Part shown: one piece after another, positions 1-8,565 of the stretch | How positions within the stretch are numbered: the stretch's first letter is position 1 | Layout of the letters: each line of letters begins with the position of its first letter | Assembly: GCA_009911065.1 (NCBI GenBank) | Contig: QXWR01000016.1 | Span: forward strand, 1 to 64,000 | Length of the DNA stretch: 64,000 nt | From: Clostridiaceae bacterium | GTDB lineage: Bacteria > Bacillota > Clostridia > Lachnospirales > Lachnospiraceae | Direction: 5' to 3' | Program-made: the position numbers and the translations under genes | Notes under the pieces: generated by a model | Databases searched by the model: none | What the model was told of the DNA's origin: nothing | The model's input: the letters and a program-made list of their open reading frames with translations, nothing else

Positions 1-75
1 TGAGACGCTGGCCTAGCAACAAAGGGTTATACCCGTTCCACAAGCCACCCGTTTTACGGGTGGTATTGACTTATT
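1..75 (+). ncRNA. Probable right end of an IS200/IS605-type element (3' end of a TnpB omega-RNA)
   Basis: The first 75 bases have the layout I associate with the 3' end of clostridial tnpB elements: a GCCTAGCAACAAAGGGTT-like stretch followed by a short GGGTTATACCC fold and then a perfect 7-bp hairpin, CCACCCG (45-51) with CGGGTGG (57-63), ending near TTGAC (66-70). The right-end hairpin doubles as the omega-RNA scaffold in this family. The transposase or TnpB gene would lie to the left, outside the window. It sits immediately after the last gene of the minus-strand operon, so insertion may have defined that operon's end. Recognition is by pattern memory; no protein is visible to confirm it. 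Confidence 0.4.
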
Positions 76-94
76 ATTGTTTCTTTTTTAAATT

Positions 95-811
95 CTACGG
101 ATTCTTTTCTTTCACATGAATTTGTTTTGCCAGTAAAAGATCATTAACAGAATCCACTTCTGTCCACTCATAATTTGATATATCACTATAATACAATTTG
201 AAATTATTTTTAAATATTAGCTGAACAAGAGCATTTTCATACCATTGGTCATAACACCCCTCTTCTATCATATTATTGATTTCTTCCCGAAGCAGTTTCG
301 CACTTGAATAATTCAGTTTTGTTACCCCGGCATATTCTCCATAATAACTGACTAGATCTTTACTCATAACAAGAACCTGATCTCCTGATACCTCCACATT
401 ATAATCACCATCCGTTTTAATGGAACTGTCCACCAGCACCATTGGGGTTTTTACCGGTCTGCACATTACATCTCGTACAAGGTCATTGGACATTACTATA
501 TCCCCATCAATTAATACTATATTTTCTGCCTCCAGGTGCTCTTGTGCAAACCATAATGATGCTATGGAATTTGTTACCTCATAAAACGGATTATATACAA
601 ATGTTACTCCTTCCAGCTGGCTCTCTATATTTTTATGCATGTGCCCTGTCACCACTACTACATCTGCTTCTAAATCATGTTTCTTAATCACAGATACCAT
701 TCTTTGAAGTAATGTTGTATTTTCATCAAGTTTATACATAGATTTTGGGTGTTTCAAAGTGAGCGGATGAAGTCGGGTCCCTTTTCCTGCCACTAAAAAT
801 ATATATTTCAT
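95..811 (-). CDS. LicC/PntC-like nucleotidyltransferase (probable CTP:phosphocholine or 2-aminoethylphosphonate cytidylyltransferase)
   Basis: A 238-residue single-domain NTP transferase. The nucleotide-binding signature is at residues 8-23 (AGKGTRLHPLTLKHPK), the metal-binding aspartates are in LIDGDIV (about 100-106), and a second metal motif EVD lies near residue 218. NPFYEVTNSIASLW (74-87) resembles LicC and PntC rather than GlmU or RmlA. It would load CTP onto a small zwitterionic headgroup for transfer to a glycan. The upstream neighbour in the same operon is PhnW-like, which favours aminoethylphosphonate, but no PEP mutase or phosphonopyruvate decarboxylase is in the window. The ATG is preceded by GGAGG at 11 nt. 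Last gene of the minus-strand operon. Substrate is inferred. Confidence 0.72.
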   Translation of the reverse strand: MKYIFLVAGKGTRLHPLTLKHPKSMYKLDENTTLLQRMVSVIKKHDLEADVVVVTGHMHKNIESQLEGVTFVYNPFYEVTNSIASLWFAQEHLEAENIVLIDGDIVMSNDLVRDVMCRPVKTPMVLVDSSIKTDGDYNVEVSGDQVLVMSKDLVSYYGEYAGVTKLNYSSAKLLREEINNMIEEGCYDQWYENALVQLIFKNNFKLYYSDISNYEWTEVDSVNDLLLAKQIHVKEKNP

Positions 812-814
812 AAA

Positions 815-1396
815 TCAAATTTCCTCCGTTGTTTTATACACTCTGATTGGATTTTGCCACATGATTAAACCGGTTCTTGTCAATAACCGGTCTGTTGGAA
901 AATGTATTTCTATTCCATATTTTGCTGCTGTCTTTATAATATTTACTCCAGTGGCCTCCAGCGGCGTTCTTGACCGATAGGGATTGTTGCATCGCTCTTT
1001 TCCGCACCCTCCTTTACAAAGCTTACAGGACCCTGCCCCAAAGGAAAGAGCAGTAGATCGGTCATGCTCCCACATCCATTTTTCTAATTGCAGTAAAGTT
1101 TTATGTAATACAATACTTGATTCAGATCGAATACCTTCGTATGCCGACGAGTCATGGATTTCAAATGAATAGGATATAAATGCTCCCTCATCAAACTCCG
1201 AGAACATTTTAGGATAGTCAATATCCGGAATATTGGGAGGACATTTCCAGTTCCTTCCATACTTTCCACAATAAAAGCAATTCATTTTTACAAGCTCTTC
1301 AAATACAGCTTCTTTTGGTTCCATAAAAACCACTTCGGCTGATGGCGCAATCTGTCTTATGTATTTTAAAAATGCCTCTTTTTCACTTTTATTCAT
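815..1396 (-). CDS. DUF2284 Cys-rich metal-binding protein
   Basis: A 193-residue soluble protein with two cysteine clusters: C40, C43 and C52 (NCFYCGKYGRNWKCPPN) and C124, C127, C131 and C136 (CKLCKGGCGKERC). This is the layout of the DUF2284 family, predicted to hold an Fe-S cluster or other metal; no reaction is established. Its ATG overlaps the TGA of the aminotransferase gene upstream (ATGA), and only a few bases separate it from the cytidylyltransferase downstream, so the three are translationally linked. DUF2284 is not a standard part of phosphonate or choline pathways, so its conserved placement between an aminotransferase and a headgroup cytidylyltransferase is the notable point. Family call firm, role unknown. 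Confidence 0.75.
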   Translation of the reverse strand: MNKSEKEAFLKYIRQIAPSAEVVFMEPKEAVFEELVKMNCFYCGKYGRNWKCPPNIPDIDYPKMFSEFDEGAFISYSFEIHDSSAYEGIRSESSIVLHKTLLQLEKWMWEHDRSTALSFGAGSCKLCKGGCGKERCNNPYRSRTPLEATGVNIIKTAAKYGIEIHFPTDRLLTRTGLIMWQNPIRVYKTTEEI

Positions 1397-2469
1397 TCTT
1401 TCAAAAAACTCCTTAATTCATCAATTAGCAGATCATAGTCTGAACAAGATAAATCGCCTATATGAGCCACTCTTATGCTGCTCTTTCCCAATTCTCCTCC
1501 CACTGGGTTCACCATGATGTTTTTTTCGTTTTTCAGATATTCAAATAATTCCATAGCAATATTTTTATGAAAACGCAAAGGGGTAATTGCATTAGAAAGA
1601 GGGAATGGAGGCAGTGAAACTGGTAAACTTTGAATTTGATTGCGAAAATAATTACACCTTGCCTTTACCTCTGCAATCCGTCCCTCCACCCCCTGAGAAT
1701 CAATTTGATGCAACATATCGTTTAACTCAAAACATACACCAACTGCCGGAGTAAATGGAGTCTGCCCCCGTTTTATATTTTTCATATAGTCTTTAAAATC
1801 AAAATATAAAGAATGTATATGATTTCGATTGACTTTTTCAACCATTCTAGGGCTAAGTGTTATCATGGAAAGTCCCGGAGCGATACATAATCCTTTTTGA
1901 GAACTTACAATCGTTGCATCAATCGAATATTTTGCCCCATCATATGGATCACATAAAAAGCTGCTGATTGCATCTACAACCAGGAAAAGACCATTCTTTC
2001 TACAAAAATCATGAATAATTTCTATGTCATAAAGCTGTCCGGTATATGTTTCGTGAATATTAACAAGCAAACCAGTAAATCTTTGATTGGAAAATCTTTC
2101 AAAATGAGTTTTGTTCAAAGTTTCATCAGGTCCAAGAAATAAAATTTCATGGGGGATTTGGTGTATTTTACAAATCTGAACAAAGCGTTCACCAAATGTA
2201 CCGCCGCAAATGATCAGCAATTTATCATTTTCATCAAAACAATTTAAAACCGTTGCTTCCATAGCTCCGCTGCCAGATGCAGTCAAAATAATAACTTCCG
2301 AATTTTCTTCAGCATGTTCAAATTTCTTTAATAAATCAATCGTTTCAAGCATCATCATAGAAAACTCAGAGGTTCTGAAATATGGAACAATATGATTTCT
2401 TACATGAAGCGTATTTTGATACATCTGTGCTGGACCTACAGTAAATAATTTATAGTCTTTTATCTTCAT
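1393..2469 (-). CDS. PLP-dependent class V aminotransferase, PhnW-like (AEP:pyruvate / alanine:glyoxylate type)
   Basis: A 358-residue fold-type I aminotransferase. The start LFTVGPAQMYQNTLHVRNH fits the class V small-substrate group (PhnW, AGT). D166 in VVDAISS should hold the pyridine nitrogen and K192 in SSQKGLCIAPG should form the Schiff base. TASGSGAMEA (63-72) is the phosphate-binding glycine region. It likely interconverts a small aldehyde and its amine, for instance phosphonoacetaldehyde and 2-aminoethylphosphonate, feeding the cytidylyltransferase two genes downstream. The ATG has a GAGAGG site. Without ppm or ppd genes nearby, the phosphonate substrate is an inference; an alanine-glyoxylate-type role is the alternative. 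Confidence 0.7.
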   Translation of the reverse strand: MKIKDYKLFTVGPAQMYQNTLHVRNHIVPYFRTSEFSMMMLETIDLLKKFEHAEENSEVIILTASGSGAMEATVLNCFDENDKLLIICGGTFGERFVQICKIHQIPHEILFLGPDETLNKTHFERFSNQRFTGLLVNIHETYTGQLYDIEIIHDFCRKNGLFLVVDAISSFLCDPYDGAKYSIDATIVSSQKGLCIAPGLSMITLSPRMVEKVNRNHIHSLYFDFKDYMKNIKRGQTPFTPAVGVCFELNDMLHQIDSQGVEGRIAEVKARCNYFRNQIQSLPVSLPPFPLSNAITPLRFHKNIAMELFEYLKNEKNIMVNPVGGELGKSSIRVAHIGDLSCSDYDLLIDELRSFLKE

Positions 2470-2485
2470 ATCGATGCCTCTCTGC

Positions 2486-4009
2486 TTAATGTCTTTTATT
2501 AAATAGCGCTTTTAATTTTATAATTAATTCTTTGGTTTCCTTTTTCCATCCAGCATACATACACACAAAAATAAAAAATGAAACAAAAACTGAAATAGTA
2601 CAATTTAAAAGAAATTGATATATTTTATTTTCCAATATAATAGAAGCGCATATAGCTTTACATGTAATCAAGCTTAATAAAAAAATAATGCTTATCCAAA
2701 TAATATTCTTATAATAATCTCTGATTTTACCACCTAATACATTTCGAAATACTAAAATAGGATAAGTATAACTGTATAAAATAATCGAGCTAATAATTGT
2801 ACCTAAAAAAATTCCTGATAACCCCAAATAGTGGAGTAAAATTAAAGAGACAATTAAATTAATCATGGATTCAATCAAAGGAATAAAACGATCTTCATAT
2901 AAAATTCCGGCTGCTTCTTTAAATATGGAATACACAGTTCTCATACCTTGAACACAAAAGTTGATTGATAAAATAAGCAATGTAAATTCTGATAAAATAT
3001 AGGATTCTCCAAAAATAATTGTTATAAAAGAACTTGTCCCGCAATAAATACCTGCCGCAGCACAATTAATAAATCCAGCATTTAAGATTTGTAGTTCCAT
3101 AAAAATTTCATAGTTTTTTCTTTGATTGTTTTCAACAAGGAGATGTCCTATACTGGCTGTTGTTGCTGTCAAGATTTGTGAGCATATACTGTTAATTGTA
3201 CTAATAAGCAAATGATAATTTGAATAAATTCCCATTACTGTAAGGCCCAGGAATTTGGAAATTAATAAATTATCTGTTCCTAGAACTATAAATGTTGCAA
3301 TTTTGTGAAAAAAAGAACCTTTTACTTTTTTTGTTATATCTGATAAAATATCAGAGGAAACAGGAATAATATTTGTATCTTTTAGATAGGGGTAATATTT
3401 ATTAGATACACATGAAATTAATACATTGTTGGCTAAGCGGGTAAAAATCATGGAAATCAAATATAAAATGAAATTATGCGACAACCACAATATGCATAAC
3501 TGTCCTAACTTTCCTCCAATTTGAAATAAGAGATCACAAAAAACAGCAATATAGTTCCTTTGATCTGCCATTAAAATGGACCGTTTATAAGAAAACAGAT
3601 AGGAACAACAGGAATCTAATAAAAAACAAATATAAATAAAAGATAGTGAATGAGATAGAGAGTAGTCATTGATCAAATACTTTAAAAAAGGCATGAGCAA
3701 CAACCCTATTGATAAAATAACTATCCCAATGATAAAATAGCATTTTTTATAAAAATGCATCAATGCTTTTATTGTAAAAGTATCTCCTTTTTCTAAAGGA
3801 CGATACATATGATAAACTATGGCAGTTCCAATCCCTAATTCCGCAATGGATAGCATAGATAAAATATTACTGAATAATCCATTAATCCCCTGATATTCAA
3901 TTCCTAAAATTGTAATAATCATTTTTCGACTGACAATTCCAAGAATTGTAGAAGTGATATAATAAAGTAAAACGGCTAGTGAATTAAAAAAAGATTTTTT
4001 AGTTTTCAT
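2486..4009 (-). CDS. wzx: Wzx-type lipid-linked oligosaccharide flippase (MOP superfamily)
   Basis: About 507 residues with roughly 14 hydrophobic segments and short charged loops, the usual size and shape of Wzx/RfbX flippases that move undecaprenyl-diphosphate-linked repeat units across the membrane. An early segment (YQGINGLFSNILSMLSIAELGIGTAIVYHMYRPL) matches the family's N-terminal helices. I place the start at the ATG at 4009, which overlaps the TGA of wzy as ATGA; an in-frame TTG at 4054 would extend it by 15 residues without a better ribosome site. It pairs with Wzy directly upstream. This gene and its neighbours to about 9.5 kb are visibly more AT-rich than the flanks, as is common for exchanged repeat-unit genes. 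Confidence 0.85.
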   Translation of the reverse strand: MKTKKSFFNSLAVLLYYITSTILGIVSRKMIITILGIEYQGINGLFSNILSMLSIAELGIGTAIVYHMYRPLEKGDTFTIKALMHFYKKCYFIIGIVILSIGLLLMPFLKYLINDYSLSHSLSFIYICFLLDSCCSYLFSYKRSILMADQRNYIAVFCDLLFQIGGKLGQLCILWLSHNFILYLISMIFTRLANNVLISCVSNKYYPYLKDTNIIPVSSDILSDITKKVKGSFFHKIATFIVLGTDNLLISKFLGLTVMGIYSNYHLLISTINSICSQILTATTASIGHLLVENNQRKNYEIFMELQILNAGFINCAAAGIYCGTSSFITIIFGESYILSEFTLLILSINFCVQGMRTVYSIFKEAAGILYEDRFIPLIESMINLIVSLILLHYLGLSGIFLGTIISSIILYSYTYPILVFRNVLGGKIRDYYKNIIWISIIFLLSLITCKAICASIILENKIYQFLLNCTISVFVSFFIFVCMYAGWKKETKELIIKLKALFNKRH

Positions 4010-5409
4010 ATGAATTTTAATGAAACTTTTAATGAAAAGCCCAAATATAACCAAAAAAGGAACGATGTGAAGGTACTGCTATAACATAATCCACTCAACA
4101 TTAAATGACCAATTGCAATACTGAGTGGAGCCAAAAAAACAGATACATATCTCAAACGTTCTGAAACATGAATTTTAAAAAGGCTATTAATAATAGATAT
4201 AAATGTAAATATAAAGAAAGTTATCATAATAATAAATCCAGAAATTCCTGAACTTATAAGTATATCAAGGTAGCCATTGTGTATGGAATAGGAGCTTAAA
4301 ACTATATAAGTATCTGGATTTGTACTTTTTGCAACATCTATCATATAACCAAAACCTGTTCCCCATAAAGGATGATTTCCATAAATCTCTAATGCACTTT
4401 TCCAAATATTAAATCGATTATTACTTATATTGGTTGTTTGAACATCTGTTCTTTCCAGTGTCTGTGGTTGAGGAACATATGTATCGGAGGAATCCGAAGA
4501 CGGATAACTGGTTGCTACAACATTGTGGTTACGATTATGTTTTATTGTTTGAACGCTATTGGATGTAGCTATAAGAGTTATAGAAAAAATATTCCATAAA
4601 ACAGCAATTCCAATTATTGTTAAACATACGTGCGATAAAGTTTTTAAGCCTATTTTCTGATAACCATATTTTCTTTTGTATTTACATATCAAGTAAACGG
4701 TTAATGTAAAAAAGAATGTAATTTTTGTTGTGCGTGAATTAGATAAGATTATATGTATAAATTGTAAAATTATGCTTATATACATAATTATTTTAGTAAT
4801 CTTTTTTTGTACAACGCTATATAAGGAAATTGTTGACCACATTATAGCAAGTGTACTTAATGATGCATAATTTGGATCACTGAATACCCCCCAAAGCCGG
4901 GATTCATGAAATCCTTGAATAACGGTTCGATTATCAATAGATAATGTTGCATCATACCCAACAAAAAACATCTTGATAGACCAAATAATTCCAAGTATCC
5001 AAACAATATTTATTAAAAAATTAAAAACGATATATTGTTTTCTAAGTTTTCCTTTATCACTTTGTCCTCCTAATGACAAAGTGACAATAAAGAAAATGCA
5101 CATATAATACACTTCTTGTAAATTTCGGAATATTCCATATTTATAATTTATTAGTATTGTTAATAAATATGAAATAATAAAAAGAAAAATTAATGGATAA
5201 TAATAAATTTTCAAAAAGCATTTTACTGATAAACAATCAAAGACTAAAACACTTATACCAAGCCCATAATTTAAGATCTTCCAAATAGGATTCCCCATAA
5301 AAGAAGTTAATGGAACCAGAGAATATAATCCGCAATATAGTATAAAAAAGCAAATATATATATAATTCAAATAATAACTTTTTTTATTACTATGATTTAT
5401 GTATAACAT
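4006..5409 (-). CDS. wzy: Wzy-like O-antigen/capsule polymerase (O-antigen ligase-like)
   Basis: A 467-residue polytopic membrane protein with about 10-12 segments and one long extracytoplasmic loop near residues 275-380. The loop holds the Wzy/WaaL-type pattern of an Arg-Phe-x-x-Trp stretch (NNRFNIWKSALEIYGNHPLWGTG) followed by HNGYLDIL. It also has a Ser/Asp/Pro-rich insertion (SYPSSDSSDTYVPQPQT). The role is polymerisation of flipped repeat units outside the membrane. ATG preceded by AGAAGG; the stop overlaps wzx. Polymerase rather than ligase is chosen because it is adjacent to Wzx. Confidence 0.8.
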   Translation of the reverse strand: MLYINHSNKKSYYLNYIYICFFILYCGLYSLVPLTSFMGNPIWKILNYGLGISVLVFDCLSVKCFLKIYYYPLIFLFIISYLLTILINYKYGIFRNLQEVYYMCIFFIVTLSLGGQSDKGKLRKQYIVFNFLINIVWILGIIWSIKMFFVGYDATLSIDNRTVIQGFHESRLWGVFSDPNYASLSTLAIMWSTISLYSVVQKKITKIIMYISIILQFIHIILSNSRTTKITFFFTLTVYLICKYKRKYGYQKIGLKTLSHVCLTIIGIAVLWNIFSITLIATSNSVQTIKHNRNHNVVATSYPSSDSSDTYVPQPQTLERTDVQTTNISNNRFNIWKSALEIYGNHPLWGTGFGYMIDVAKSTNPDTYIVLSSYSIHNGYLDILISSGISGFIIMITFFIFTFISIINSLFKIHVSERLRYVSVFLAPLSIAIGHLMLSGLCYSSTFTSFLFWLYLGFSLKVSLKFI

Positions 5410-5410
5410 A

Positions 5411-6466
5411 TTAAGATTCCTTCTGCATCATTAATTGATAGTTATTTTTTATATATAATATCCATTTATAAATAATACAATATATATATGGTATATAATG
5501 TAAAAAATAATATTCAAAATGATATTGTTTGCTAACAATTTGATCATAATATTTCTTTTTTAGAAGGCAATGTGTATATGGAAGCTTTTTTATTACATTA
5601 TACATTTCATTTATTGGACGTTTGTAATATGTATGGCAAGCTAATTTGGCATAGGCAATATAACTTCTTCGTATTTCTGCTTTTAGTACTGCACATAAAT
5701 CATTTTTTTCAGTTTCTGATAATAAATTATGATTCAATAAATCCTCTTCAAGTTTTTGGAATAGACTAAAGACCTGTAGTATTCCTTCTGTATATTTTTC
5801 ATGTGTCATTGAACCATCTCGATTAATACAATAAAAGTTTTGCTGTGGAACACAGCACACCCGATTGCTATTTAATAATACTTTACATATAAAATAAAAA
5901 TCCTCCCCCATATTTAAGTTTTCATAAAAGACTGGATAACTTTTTTTAACAATACTACTTGAATATAGTGCATTTCCAGAGCAAATCCAAAGCCAACGTA
6001 ATATTTTCCTTTTGCATACCTCAACGCCTGTTAATATATCTTCAAAATAATGATATTTTTTTTCATATTCAAATAAGATATTTCTATCTTCTGTCAAGTC
6101 AATCCATCCCCAAAAACATACATCGCTTTTGGTCTCTTTTATTCGATTGATTGCTTGTTTGTAGGTATCAGGTTTAATAAAATCATCCGAATCTAAAATA
6201 TGGATATAATCTCCTTCAATATATTGGAGTGCGGTTTTTCGAGCAGCAGACGAACCTTTATTTGTATCATGTTGGTGATATTTTATCTTCATTTGAGGAT
6301 TTTCTTCCATAAAATTTTCAATAATATTATTGGTTTGGTCCGTAGAACCATCATTAATAATGATAACTTCTATTTCTTTGTAAGTTTGATTTTTTAATGA
6401 AAGTAAACAAGTTTTGATATACTTTTCAACATTATATGCAGCCACAATCACACTTATCTTATCCAC
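5411..6466 (-). CDS. GT2 family glycosyltransferase
   Basis: A 351-residue GT-A enzyme. It begins ISVIVAAYNVEKYIKTCLLS, has NDGSTDQTN near residue 38 for the nucleotide, and HILDSDDFI near residue 90 as the DxD metal motif. The C-terminus is a basic, Tyr-rich hydrophobic tail that probably docks on the membrane. It likely adds one sugar to the lipid-linked repeat unit made by this operon. The start is GTG, 10 nt behind a GGAG site; the stop is one base before wzy. Donor and acceptor cannot be read from sequence. Confidence 0.85.
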   Translation of the reverse strand: MDKISVIVAAYNVEKYIKTCLLSLKNQTYKEIEVIIINDGSTDQTNNIIENFMEENPQMKIKYHQHDTNKGSSAARKTALQYIEGDYIHILDSDDFIKPDTYKQAINRIKETKSDVCFWGWIDLTEDRNILFEYEKKYHYFEDILTGVEVCKRKILRWLWICSGNALYSSSIVKKSYPVFYENLNMGEDFYFICKVLLNSNRVCCVPQQNFYCINRDGSMTHEKYTEGILQVFSLFQKLEEDLLNHNLLSETEKNDLCAVLKAEIRRSYIAYAKLACHTYYKRPINEMYNVIKKLPYTHCLLKKKYYDQIVSKQYHFEYYFLHYIPYIYCIIYKWILYIKNNYQLMMQKES

Positions 6467-6481
6467 TGGATAACATCTCCT

Positions 6482-7546
6482 TTATATAAACATGTCTTTT
6501 AAGGATGTTTGTATTGTATAGGGATAGCTATAAATGAGATGAGGCAATGCATGTTCGATTACTTTGCCTTCTTCCTTACAAACATCATTCATTAGAAATA
6601 ATTGTGTATTTTTGATACTTTTATCTGGATTAAAGAAAAATCTCTTCTTAATCCATTTTTTTGAATCAATCTTACAAAAATTAAATATTTTCTGGGATTC
6701 TTCTTTATATTGATAAATTAAATCTTCGAAGTTAATATGAATAACATTTTCATTAAATTGATTTTCTCCCATTTTCAACAATCTTCCCCAATAATCGACA
6801 AATGCTGTCGCTTCTGTAGGGTAAGTTCCTGTTGCATCGTGTTTCGAATATAAATATTTATTTGTTAAAAATACATCTCTTGCATCTCTATGAACAATAA
6901 TAAAGCGAAAACTGTCATCAAAATAATTACAAATATTTTTCACATGAGAAGGCCAAATCAAATGATCATGAATATTTATATCGCCTTCTGATATCATCTT
7001 TAAATAATGTTTTATAAATTTTCTGGCTAAGAAAAAAAATTCCTCTGAACTAGGATAAGATATATAAATTGGCGTTTTGTCAAGCCCAACATGTACCCCG
7101 TCTAAGTGAAAGGAATGATCGAAAAGTTTATAACGAAAAAGACGATATAAAAAACGAACAAGGGAAAAACGTCGATATTGATACCGATAATACCATGTAG
7201 TATTGGATTGTTCAGATAATGCATCGACAAATTGATAAACATTTTTCATAAAACTGGGTCCAATATTTTTCTTGTATCCGCCAAACCAATTAAAATCATT
7301 CTGATATAATTTTGTCATTACTTTAAGAAATTCCCGAATGGCTTCGTCAGATCGATGAGGATCGTTATTATTTAGTAATTTCCATTCCAGATCAAATAAT
7401 GCACCAGGCGCTGTTAAAAAATAATCTTCATAATCCTTTTTGCTAAAAGTCACACCAGATCCATCGAGTTCTTTAAGTAAATCTATTACTGCAGATGAAC
7501 CTGTTCCACTGAATCCTGTTACTACAATATGTTTAACTTCAGACAC
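6482..7546 (-). CDS. Sulfotransferase-like P-loop protein
   Basis: A 354-residue protein starting with HIVVTGFSGTGSSAVIDLL (residues 6-24), the phosphate-loop form seen in PAPS-dependent sulfotransferases. A second site near 216-231 (FIIVHRDARDVFLTNK) looks like the 3'-phosphate-binding strand and helix. These two motifs and the length fit the sulfotransferase superfamily, so sulfation of a sugar of the repeat unit in the cytoplasm is the simplest reading. The middle (118-145) is very rich in Arg and Tyr. Start is GTG with AGGAGG at 8 nt. It lies between GT2 genes in the Wzx/Wzy operon. A kinase-like P-loop enzyme is the alternative. Confidence 0.62.
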   Translation of the reverse strand: MSEVKHIVVTGFSGTGSSAVIDLLKELDGSGVTFSKKDYEDYFLTAPGALFDLEWKLLNNNDPHRSDEAIREFLKVMTKLYQNDFNWFGGYKKNIGPSFMKNVYQFVDALSEQSNTTWYYRYQYRRFSLVRFLYRLFRYKLFDHSFHLDGVHVGLDKTPIYISYPSSEEFFFLARKFIKHYLKMISEGDINIHDHLIWPSHVKNICNYFDDSFRFIIVHRDARDVFLTNKYLYSKHDATGTYPTEATAFVDYWGRLLKMGENQFNENVIHINFEDLIYQYKEESQKIFNFCKIDSKKWIKKRFFFNPDKSIKNTQLFLMNDVCKEEGKVIEHALPHLIYSYPYTIQTSLKDMFI

Positions 7547-7550
7547 AATT

Positions 7551-8543
7551 TTATCCTCCTCGTATTTTTTTATATAAGTTATGTATTCTAATAAACATTT
7601 TAGGATTCAACAGAATAAAAAAACAATATATTTTTTGAATAAAAAAGTACATATTTTCTCTATCCATAAAAATATAGTTTCTGTTTAAAAATAGAAATTT
7701 TTGACATTGTTTCATTATTTTATTATTATGAAAATTATACATATCAGAATTATTCATGCGATTTATAACTTCTAAATAAGCTTCCACCACTCGATAAACG
7801 GATATATATTTTAAATTTGGAAAAGAATCATTAATCAAATTGTAATTTCTTCTTGCTGCGTCAATTACATCAGACATTTGAATTGCACTTTTACTGTTCA
7901 TTATACTATTTTCTCTGATTGTATAAAAATACAAAGGATCAGAATTAAAATAAACTGAATGACATCTTAGTAAAATATCGTACATAACGAATTGATCTTC
8001 ACACAATTTATTATTTGGATAACGCAGATTATAAAATAATTCTTTTTTGTACAATTTTCCCCATGCACTTGCAGTAAACTCTCTGCCTCTTCCAATAATA
8101 TTTATTGCCTCTTCTTGCGTCAAAATTGTTTTTATAGATTGTGTCCCAAATTTTTTTACTTTTTGTTTCGTATAATAATAATAGCTGCATACACTCATAT
8201 CTGTATTAAAAAACAACAGATTTTCGTATAAATTTTGCAGGCAGTTTCTATCAATAAAATCATCCCCATCTAAGAAAAAAAGATATGCGCCATTCGACAC
8301 ATTAATTGCTGCATTTCTTGCAGAACTTAATCCTCCGTTTTTTTTATGAATGACTCTTATTCGTAGATCTTTACGAGAAAAAGAATCGCATATTTTTTCA
8401 CTACCATCTGTAGATCCATCATCTACCAAAATTATCTCCAAATTTGTATACGATTGATTTATTACGGAATGTATACATCTTCTTAAAAATCCTTTAATAT
8501 TATAAACTGGAATAATAACTGAAATTAATTTTGAATTATCCAT
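7551..8543 (-). CDS. GT2 family glycosyltransferase
   Basis: A 330-residue GT-A enzyme with ISVIIPVYNIKGFLRRCIH at the N-terminus, VDDGSTDGSE near residue 40 and FLDGDDFID as the DxD motif near 92. The C-terminal third is basic and aromatic, typical of membrane-attached capsule transferases. It is clearly related to the next GT2 gene upstream (same spacing of NGGLSSARNAAI and KLYKK motifs), so the two probably arose by duplication and add different residues. Ribosome site weak (AGGATAAATC). Confidence 0.85.
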   Translation of the reverse strand: MDNSKLISVIIPVYNIKGFLRRCIHSVINQSYTNLEIILVDDGSTDGSEKICDSFSRKDLRIRVIHKKNGGLSSARNAAINVSNGAYLFFLDGDDFIDRNCLQNLYENLLFFNTDMSVCSYYYYTKQKVKKFGTQSIKTILTQEEAINIIGRGREFTASAWGKLYKKELFYNLRYPNNKLCEDQFVMYDILLRCHSVYFNSDPLYFYTIRENSIMNSKSAIQMSDVIDAARRNYNLINDSFPNLKYISVYRVVEAYLEVINRMNNSDMYNFHNNKIMKQCQKFLFLNRNYIFMDRENMYFFIQKIYCFFILLNPKMFIRIHNLYKKIRGG

Positions 8544-8565
8544 GATTTATCCTGTAATAAAATAT

